A DNA stretch of 64,000 nucleotides from Adiantum capillus-veneris (lineage: Eukaryota > Streptophyta > Polypodiopsida > Polypodiales > Pteridaceae). This document shows, piece after piece, positions 55,400 to 64,000 of this stretch. Location of the stretch: NCBI GenBank assembly GCA_014529385.2, contig CM043964.1:134576420-134640419 (forward strand), given 5' to 3'. A program made the position numbers and the translations under genes. Position 1 is the stretch's first letter, and each line of letters opens with the position of its first letter. Under the pieces are notes generated by a model, which made no database searches, was not told where the DNA came from, and was given only the letters and a program-made list of their open reading frames with translations.

Positions 55400-56110
55400 G
55401 CTCACCTCAAGATTCATATCCAATTCAAACAAACGACATCCACCCAACTCACGGAACTCTAGTTCTTTGGATGTAACCTCTTTTCCTAGTTTTTTTTCAT
55501 CTTCAATGCTATCCATAGTCCACCGTAGTCTCTCTTCTTTATGCTCTTTTGATTAAATCTTGATGCGGAGTCTATGATTGCAATACAAGTATACCAATTT
55601 TTTGACACGATTGCTTAGAAGGAAATTACAAATAGTCGAGTAGACATAGCTACATCTACTTCAACCTAGCTTAGAGCTAGAGTTGGAACACACTTTGCAA
55701 ACACTCTTATAAACAATATTTGTAATGAAGGACCTGAAGCACAATTCATGAGCCACCACCTCCATGTTGGTTGTTTTGATGCAACAAACTAAGAATTAAA
55801 AAGGCCATTCTTTAACCTATACTTTGTAAGGTCAAAAATGGCTTGAACTTGATCATTTGCATTGCTATAGAAATTGATGACCACATAACCTCTTCATCCA
55901 ATTCTTAAAATCTATGTTCAAATACTCAAGATCAAGCAATAAAGCTCTGACCCATTGATAATGCACGTATTTATTTAAGATATCTTTCTTAGTTTTATTA
56001 AACGATGCTTTCCATGGATTCATCAACCAATTTGTAGGCTTTGAAGGAGACTTCAAAATCTTCGTATACACCTTTGCTGAGTTGTCTAACTTAAGGTTAA
56101 ATTGTCACAA
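55400..56110 (-). pseudogene. hAT dimerisation-domain relic (minus strand)
   Basis: On the minus strand near 55690-55560, a hAT_C-like segment can be read. It has Ser-rich C-S-N-S-S-S, then Y-V-Y-S-T-I-C-N, then L-S-N-R-V-K-K-L-V-Y-L-Y-C-N-H-R-L-R. This matches the conserved end of plant hAT transposases (N-R-L-x-x-L-V-Y-x-x-Y-N-x-R-L). It is followed by an acidic tail to about 55400. An open frame at 55865-56071 may be the preceding part. Stops are frequent. Confidence 0.6.
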
Positions 56111-56599
56111 GTGCTACAACACATCGCATGAATATCGACGTGCATACCGGCAGCCAAAAGCTTGCTTTAAAAATAAAAAGCGTCGATATTAGCGTCGTAT
56201 GTACATCAACATCATATCATCGATTGCACACTGGTATACTAATCATCGGAATAAACGATGTTATAATCGTCAATATGTGCGCTTAAATAAATGATGCAAT
56301 TTAAAACATGTTTCAATGCTTTTTTGGATGCACATACCGATGCACATTTTGATGGCACTTTCTTACGCCAATACCAACACACATACCGATGCTGATTCCA
56401 GCACCTATACCGGTGCCAAAACCTACAAAAAAAAATGGGCAGAGAGGGATGGCAACTAATGCTGCATGTATTGCAGCACCAAGAACCAAGCCTCTCTGCC
56501 CAAGGGAAGAGTGCAGAAGCAACTGCACTCCACCTACATTTTGATGTTGAAGAGCGAGAAGTACATTCAATATAGATGAGTAAAATTGTAAGCATAACA
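56111..56599. other. No gene seen
   Basis: A short duplication CCGATG / ACACATACCGATGC near 56325-56420 gives a Gly-rich frame on the minus strand. I do not accept it as coding. Confidence 0.4.
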
Positions 56600-56924
56600 A
56601 AACCACAAAATCAAAACCATAAACATGACAAGTTTCCAAAAGCATAACCATACTGTAAACTCCCAAACCATAAGCACAATGACATGAAGATTTTCTAACC
56701 ATAACTAAAACATGACTTGAAAACTATATCTATAATGATATGAATATTTTCAACCAAGAATTGTACCATGATTTGAAAACCATAACCATAACGACAAGAA
56801 GATTCTCAAACCATCAATGTGACATGTTTCAAAAATTGTTACTATATTCACAACATAATTGCAAAACCATAACCATACCATGATTGCCATATCATAAACA
56901 TAATCGTAAATAGAATGCAAAACC
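56600..56924. repeat. Degenerate AACCATAAxCAT repeats
   Basis: The motif AACCATAA(C/A/G)CAT, alternating with CATGA and ATTTTC-type spacers, recurs about ten times. It ends at the TTAA that flanks the next element. Confidence 0.75.
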
Positions 56925-58248
56925 TTAACACTAGGTTGGTAATGGGACACTTTTATGTCTTGTTAAGTGACCATTTTCCTTGAATTATGTCAAGAGTTTC
57001 AAAATGGATTTGGAGGTGATATCTGTCTAGAAATTTGTCTCATGAGCTGAAAAAAACTCGACATTTTTTTGGAATATCAATTCCATCTTTAACCTTGTCC
57101 TTGCACAACATTTCACAACCTAAACTGTGTGAAAAAATGGATCCTGTTTTTGGCTTTTTTCAACTTTTTGCAACTATACCACTCAAGAATTCATGTTTGT
57201 GAGGTCTATAATGCTAGAGAACTATCTTTAGTAGTCCTCAACATGTCTTGATGCTTCTAGGGAGAAATAAATGTTAAAGTTGTAAGTTATGACCAAATTA
57301 CAAAAATTGTCAAATCCTGTTTTTTAGCCAATTTTAACTCTTCTATGATTTTTTTGGTGGCTTTCATGATATCCAAATGCAGTTTTGATTTTCTATGTCC
57401 CATATTGTAACATAAAGCTAATATTCCTTGAGTTTTGGGGCACCTAATACCCTATTTTGCCTAATGCGATGGTTGATTTTTTCAATTATAGAAGAAAACG
57501 AAACATTCTAGTATATCAAGTATAGCTTTTTCAATATTTTTAGTTTCTTGCGACAACTACATGCATTTTGTAGGTAGTAACCATATCTAGTCATAAGGAT
57601 CAAATTTGGCTAGATATTGAATAGTTTCTATGGGATTCTACAACTCATAATGTTGAACCCAGTTTTTTCATTTTTGCTGTATTTAGCACTTCATCTTTGT
57701 CCCCAAGATTCCCCTTGGTAAGAGATGTATTATTCTTTTGACATGCTCCATGGCTCCTTATGAACCTAAAGGACAATAGGGAACTAAGAAAACATGCATA
57801 TATTATTTGTATTGAGCGTGGCTATAGAAACTTTGATGATAGGTTTGCAGAATGGTAAAAATTCAACTTTTTTGTACCTATTTCTTTTGGCAAAACAAAA
57901 AATAGTGAGTGAGAAGCAATCATATGTTCTGATCACCAACCCATTCAAGTTAACTAGGGAATTTATCTCAAGTCCTATAAAAATCCCTAATCTTATTTTT
58001 ATGCAACAAAACATAAGAAATGACTGTTTTGATGAAAATGTACTGGTCCATCAACTTTGGAGGCTTGGTGTGACCAAACGATGAGAAATTTCACAAGTTT
58101 CTTATTTTGCCCATGTGTAGTAGGCCTTGAACGATAACCTCATGAAAGGATTTTACAAAATGAGTGGATCTACTATGGTTTTGGAGGTTTTTTTCAAAAC
58201 CCTGAAAGGACACTTTTATGTCCTGTTAGGTTACCAACCTAGTGTTAA
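56925..58248. mobile_element. 1.3-kb non-autonomous TIR element flanked by TTAA
   Basis: The ends at 56929-56942 and 58231-58244 are perfect 14-bp inverted repeats, CACTAGGTTGGTAA. Both are bordered by TTAA (56925-56928 and 58245-58248). Just inside, ACACTTTTATGTC occurs in the same orientation near both ends. No transposase is encoded. The CACTA start suggests an En/Spm-type end, but those make 3-bp duplications. TTAA is the duplication of piggyBac-type elements. The family is therefore open. Confidence 0.75.
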
Positions 58249-58814
58249 GCATAAACTTCGAGTTGTACATGTATACAATGAATATGGTCATCAAGATGAC
58301 CATAACTACAAAAAATCATATATGGAGGATGTCACCTTCACGGTAATGCCTCCAAGTTGACGGCCTCTCCCTCCTCCTGAAGCTAGGTCAAAAGAGCCAC
58401 AAGTACATGCTTGTACCCATACTTCTCGTGTCGGCATGTCGAAGGGCGCTTCACAGCAACTTCCTGCAAAATAAACAAGCAACCATAAGATAAATATTTA
58501 AATAACATATACATATCCAGCAATTTAAAGCGTACATATAATACTTAGAAACTCATGCCGAAGAGTGTCGTAGTCTTCACTCTCAAGAGGTGACCCTCCA
58601 GCAGACTCCAAGCGTGTTCTAGTTGCATCTCTCTGCTGCTGAAATCTCTATGATTGTCTCGTGTCTCTCGTGAAATCTCCACCCACTCCTCTGCATTGAG
58701 TCTTACCGTAGCCGAGTGAAATTTTTCGAGCAGAGAAAAACTCGAGCGAATATCTATGGTCGTGTTGTTATAAAATTTCCATAGAACCATAGAAGTTACT
58801 GAACCAAAATTTTC

Positions 58815-59400
58815 CATAACCTTTTAGGGCACCTCACATGAAGATTTCGAATCTTAACCACATAGGAGCAAAGTATACATACTAATTTTGAAAAAATTGG
58901 ACAGAGTACCCTTTGTACATAGTGCAATATCTCAAAAATACAATAACCCATTAGGGCACCTCACATGAGGACTTCAAATCCTAACCAAATCCATCCACAA
59001 AATCCTACTACTTACCCAGAGCAAAAATATATGCATACGCACCCAAAAAAGTTTATATCAATACTACATACTAGCTTTGGAAAAAACTCGACATATTTCC
59101 ATTGTGCATAGAGCAATATCTAAAAATTTTACATAGCCTTTAAAGCACCTCATATGAGGATTTCACATCTTAACCACACAAATTTTGAAAACAAAAAGGA
59201 AAAGTCTCCTTTGTACATGGAGTGATATCTCAAAAATTACCATAACCCTTTAGGACAGTGCACATCAGGATTTCAAATTATAACTAAATCCATCCACAAA
59301 ATACCTACTACTCATCCAAAACCCAAATATATGCACATCCACTCAGCAAAGTTTTTGTCAAAATAGACAACATCTATGTCTACATAGCAAGATATAAAAA
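58815..59400. repeat. Degenerate tandem repeats (TTTAGGGCACCTCACATGAGG)
   Basis: The block recurs near 58826, 58950, 59138 and 59255. Linked blocks (CATCCACAAAAT, ATATATGCA, TTTGTACAT) recur between them. The higher-order period is about 300 bp, with half-units of about 120 bp. Confidence 0.8.
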
Positions 59401-59588
59401 CTCTTTTTAATATCCAATGTTACAAATTTTATAGCTATTATGATGAGTCACACTCATCGTCGATGAAGATGTTGAACTTTTGACACATCTCAAGGATGTA
59501 AGAATTGTACCGTGTGTCCACCTGTATATGGTTTGTGGGTATATGTGGCTCGTGGTGAGCACGGACTATCGTGTATGTTTTGGTTAAT

Positions 59589-60003
59589 ATTATCTAGGGA
59601 AAATTACCAAAATAATACCCCTCTAATTTGCGGAAATTCCCAAAATACCCTTGTATCTATTTTAGTCGAATTGTTCACGATGTCCTAATCTTCATGCTTT
59701 TTTGACGATGGAGATCCATTTTTGAGTGCTTAGCATGTAATTTGTCACAAATTACCTCCCAAAAAAAAAAATTATGTCTAAAAATAATGATGCAATTCAT
59801 CTCCAAAGCCTACATAACCATCTCAAATTCTAGTTTTAGTATCTTGTATTATCACTCTTCTTATGAAAAGCTACAATGTTTTTTATCTTTGGATAAATAT
59901 ACTCTTATAACCAAGGGTATTTTGGGAATTTTTGAAATTTGAAGGGAATTTTGGGAATCTCCACAAATTAGAAGGGTATTTTGGTAATTCTCCCTATTAT
60001 CTA
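59589..60003. mobile_element. 400-bp MITE with 7-8 bp target duplication
   Basis: The element at 59596-59995 has ends AGGGAAAATTACCAAAATA and, inverted, AGGGAGAATTACCAAAATA. The match extends with gaps to about 60 bp (CCCAAAATACCCTTG against CAAGGGTATTTTGGG). It is flanked by ATTATCT at 59589-59595 and 59996-60002; the next base also agrees. No coding capacity. The target duplication length points to hAT-like mobilisation. Confidence 0.88.
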
Positions 60004-60512
60004 TTCACCCACATATTGATTTTGGCCACCTTCGACTCACACAAAAATTAAAACGTCGATTAATTTGTTTTGGAGATTTGCATAGAATCTGCAAAAAGGA
60101 AAGGAAAATAATGCTCTTGCCTCTCTCCATCTTTCTATCTTTGCTTACAATCTCCCTACGCATATTTCCCTTTTCACGCTGTCAGAGATGGCATCCTCCC
60201 CTCTCCCTTTGCCTCTCTTCCTCTTTCTCTCTCCACCTACGGTATCCCTGCTTGGCTCTACAACATAATCCAAAATGCCACACACATCTTCCTTGGTTTC
60301 TTGCTTGTTGTGGCACTTCTCTCTGCCTCTCTTGTCTCAACCAGACACATGAAGACTCAACACACAAACATAGCCACCATTGTTGCCCACACCCACAACT
60401 CAATGCCTCTCCATCCATTTCTAACTTCGCTCCTTCTCTGTCTCTCTACGCCACCCACATTTGACAAGTCAAATTTCATGTCAAAAAAATCTTCCTTTCA
60501 CCTCGTTGTCCT

Positions 60513-60515
<3 letters not shown>

Positions 60516-60576
<61 letters not shown>
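60516..60576. repeat. (CT)n microsatellite
   Basis: About 30 CT units followed by CCCC. Confidence 0.95.
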
Positions 60577-60578
<2 letters not shown>

Positions 60579-60689
60579 CCCACCTATCCTCTATGTTTAT
60601 GTATCTCCACTAGAAAATGGCCAACTTTGCACTAATATCTAGGCTCCAGAGTTGTCGTACGGTGGAGTACTGTAAAAAAGTTTATTGAC

Positions 60690-62120
60690 AAAATGGTCAA
60701 GATGTCAACTCCTCTTGTAAAGTTTGATCCCGGAGAGCCTAAGTGGTGAGAAATTGAGAGAAAATGGACAAACCATACGAGGGAAGAGTGCTACTATAGC
60801 ATGGAATATTCTAGGGAGAGGTATGTACAACTTGTCCCTGTAGCACCTACTCCACCTAGATACGTTACAAAGAATGCACTAGGTCAAGTAGGAGTTTTGA
60901 GACCATAGCTTGTCTTAGGACAACAGCCTCCTCTGCCAGGTGCTAGAATTCCTATAGGCATGAGGTACACAATGATGACGGAAGCATCTAATAAACAAGT
61001 GCTAGTACCAACTACAATGTATTATAACAACCAAAGCGGGTACTTCCCTTCGAAGTGACAAAAGATGAGAGAAACATATGGAGTGGTGAGGTGGTACAAC
61101 CTCCACCTCTTGCGTTTCGACATGAAGAAAGAAGGTATGAGATGGACGAAAGGGCATTAAGGTTCATTGTAAATAGTGTCTTAGCTAGGTCAAATCCTAT
61201 TTACAGCCATAAGAGGACACGCAAGAAGAAGCTCCTCAACCAGAGACAGATTATCACAAAAGTTGTGACAACCACTTGGTCAAACAATGTCCTCAGACGG
61301 AGATCACTCAAGTAAATGCCTATTGTCTTGACTGTGGTATCATTCACTTGATCCTTAATTGTCCAAAAAATCCAAACCAAGTCATAAATATCACAACAAA
61401 TATCTCAGGGATCGTTCAGCTACCAAGTAGCTCAAAAAGAAAAAACACCATGCCAATTCAAGTAGTTACGAGAGCGCAAGCTTAAAAAAAGGATGTTGAG
61501 AAACAAGAGACACAGAAATGGGAATTGACGCAAGTTCAGAGACGGGTGAACCAAAGACCACCGACGCATCTAGTCAAAAAAACAAGAGCAAACAGAATAG
61601 TTGAAATTTGAGAAAGGCTAGGATGAAAGCGCATAGGGAACGAGAGCAGAAATACCTAGTTGAGGAGCTTACCCAAGCTTAAGATAAAATAAGCCTACAT
61701 GAGAAAAATATTGCACCTTCTCTTATGTAGACTTCTCAACCTCTAGAAGAAACATCCACGGAAAAGAAACTTAGAAATGCTAGTTCAGGAGGATTAGTGT
61801 TGTTCGAGAAGGTTAATGAGCCATTAGATGCCCTCTTAAAATCCTATGACACAAGGCTCAAAAACAACCAAACCCAAGAACAAAGGAGATGAAATATCCA
61901 TGTGAGAAACTAGAAAAGCAAAGGCTTGAAATGTGTCAAAAAATGATTCAAATAGCCCAAGCTTGACTAGAACCACCAGTTCAAAAAATTGAGAATGTGA
62001 TACTTGTCCCACCTACACCAAAAATTCCACCAAACGAGCAAGGAATAGAGCCAAATTATAGTCACGAGCACGTACCAATGTTGGACGAGAGCGACTCACA
62101 CACCCATGAAGTGCATGCAA
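60690..62120 (+). pseudogene. Gypsy Gag-region relic (plus strand)
   Basis: Broken frames read as the variable C-terminal Gag region of a gypsy element. Near 61055-61240 there is I-W-S-G-E-V-V-Q-P-P-P-L-A, followed by R-F-I-V-N-S-V-L-A-R-S. A zinc-knuckle-like C-X2-C-X3-H-X4-C near 61327 is one residue short of the CCHC standard. A basic, Gln/Glu-rich tail lies at 61480-62100. Many stops are present and no protease or RT follows. Confidence 0.5.
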
Positions 62121-63002
62121 ACACTACCTAGATCAACATAATGTCAATTGAGGACACAGATGACACGATAGGCACACGGAGGAAATCTCTTTAGCTTGTC
62201 AGGCTGAGACTATCCTACACATACAACACTCTGGAAGGCCAACTATACCACAATCAAGAACCTCACTGCTCTCAACTACACCACCTAGCCACATACACAC
62301 ATACGGAAGGTAACTCACCTAATCATGCCAGATTCGTATGAAAATTAAGGAACACCATCCCCTCACTAGGATACACTTGTCCCTATGCTTCTACACTCAA
62401 AACCCTCACTCTAAACCCGTCTGCGGAAAACGCGTAGGATGACAGAGCAAAATTTTGAAAGTGCCCGAAACTGAAATTTATGAGTACCTATGCGTAGCTT
62501 ATGTCACCACGATTCTATAGACTACTAGCACGCAGAAAACAGACATCGTTTGATACACTTACAGCCACAAACAGCTCGTAGATGCGTCGGCGTGTGCGCT
62601 TCGTCTCGCGTGGAATGCTTGGCGTTGTCGCGTAGCCCTCCTCGAGCCTACAGCAATGGTGCAGTCAGATCTCCAATGTGTTGTGCGAGCTAGGCGTAGC
62701 GAGAGGATAAAGCTCACGCTCACTCTCTTTCTCTCTCACACACAATAGACGGCAGCGCTAAAGTTTTGATTATGAAAAAGTCTTCTTTACAAAATGACCT
62801 AGGTACCTTATATACTAAGGCTACCTTAGGTTTAACCAAAAATGGGGTTGAAAGGGTCAAATGGCTTTGTATTTACAATCTGGAAGTGCCATTGCACCCC
62901 GGCTTCTGAAACTAGAATAACTACTCATTACAAATGACGTTTATAGCCATAATCCGTAGCATTTCATAACTCGCAAAAGATAAGACTTTGGTACGAAACT
63001 TG
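62121..63002. other. No gene seen
   Basis: No coding frame supported. The right part (about 62780-63035) leads into the palindromic motif that flanks the helicase fragment and could belong to a mobile element end. Confidence 0.35.
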
Positions 63003-63015
63003 AGTTATGTTGTGT

Positions 63016-63035
63016 TGTTGACCCAACGGTCAACA
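63016..63035. repeat. Palindrome TGTTGACC-N4-GGTCAACA, left copy
   Basis: A perfect 8-bp dyad embedded in a block (GAGTTATGTTGTGTTGTTGACC) that recurs at 63699-63732 with a different 4-base centre (CAAC here, TAGC there). Confidence 0.85.
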
Positions 63036-63079
63036 TTCCCTCCTTCTGCGTTCATGTCGTCCCCGACATGACCTGGTTG

Positions 63080-63640
<561 letters not shown>

Positions 63641-63644
63641 TGAG

Positions 63645-63899
63645 ATCCTCTGATTACCCTTATGTCTGCTCTTTGTCATTGAGGACTTCTTTGTTCTTGA
63701 GTTATGTTGTGTTGTTGACCTAGCGGTCAACACTTTGCTGTCGTTTTGGCTTCATCTGTTGCACTGCTTGTATCTTTGTCGAACCATAACAAGAACTATG
63801 ATCCATTAGAGAGGACATCTATCATCGTAACCATTCATCTTTTGAGATCCTCTGATTACTTTTATGTTTGCGCTTCTTCATTGGGGACTTCTTTGTTCC
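63645..63899. repeat. Local direct repeat beside the helicase fragment
   Basis: TTTTGAGATCCTCTGATTAC, followed by a related 40 bp ending GGACTTCTTTGTTC, occurs at about 63650 and 63839. Confidence 0.85.
63713..63732. repeat. Palindrome TGTTGACC-N4-GGTCAACA, right copy
   Basis: See the left copy at 63016-63035. The two flank the helicase pseudogene in direct orientation. Confidence 0.85.
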
Positions 63900-64000
63900 T
63901 GTGCAATCATGTTGTTAGTGTTGTCTACAGCTTTGTCATTGTAGGCCATTCTTCGACTCGCCATTGAGGAGAAGTATGCTATGATCTGAAATTGGTGCTC

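Noticed and set aside
56239-56702. Gly-rich membrane-like ORFs on the minus strand
   Set aside because: They derive from short duplicated CCGATGC-type repeats. There is no start context or family match.
60078-60642. Leu/Ser/Cys-rich ORFs near the CT microsatellite
   Set aside because: They have pyrimidine-rich low-complexity composition and no domain. They are not convincing as coding.

Overview
The window looks like nuclear DNA of a land plant. It has plant-type Ty1/copia and Ty3/gypsy retrotransposons primed by initiator-Met-like tRNA sites, hAT and CACTA relics, short GT-AG introns, many long GA, CA and AT microsatellites, and TCP-type GGGCCC promoter boxes. Several relics (gag types, small-intron genes) would suit a large seed-free plant genome such as a fern, but the lineage is an inference. 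No tRNA, rRNA, CRISPR or bacterial-style operon was recognised. Most of the window is transposable-element DNA in different stages of decay.

Region 1 (about 0.6-19.6 kb) is a three-level nest of LTR retrotransposons. An outer copia element (plus strand, 588-19624) was entered by a second copia (minus strand, 1155-15110, perfect target duplication TTCAC). The LTR of that second copia was then entered by a Ty3/gypsy element (plus strand, 1403-10177). LTR divergence judged by eye (about 6%, 3% and 2%) follows the nesting order.

Region 2 (about 19.7-24.1 kb) is the most unusual part. Two near-identical 277-bp direct repeats bracket a 3.8-kb segment. It carries an unrecognised intron-containing gene (20581-22281) and, directly downstream, a divergent histone H3 gene (22421-23316). 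This H3 has an H3-type N-terminus (VRTKQTA), a very long non-canonical tail and a well-conserved C-terminal H3 histone fold. It has its own TATA box and GGGCCC boxes. A 217-bp hairpin follows. I infer a mobile or formerly mobile segment that carries a histone H3.

Region 3 (24.2-28.0 kb) has three copies of a unit of about 1 kb, each with a microsatellite at the same point, plus an LTR-like sequence. Region 4 (29.2-30.6 kb) holds the only recognisable ordinary host gene, an intronless Ser/Thr protein kinase that is broken by one frameshift in the given sequence.

Region 5 (33-64 kb) is a graveyard: a hAT relic, a CACTA TNP2 relic, a small copia derivative with LTR-like ends, a possible CACTA accessory ORF followed by palindrome-rich tandem repeats, an internally deleted hAT, a strongly decayed copia, gypsy gag remnants, another hAT tail, a 1.3-kb TIR element flanked by TTAA, a 400-bp MITE with a 7-8 bp target duplication, and a DEAD-box helicase pseudogene flanked by direct repeats.
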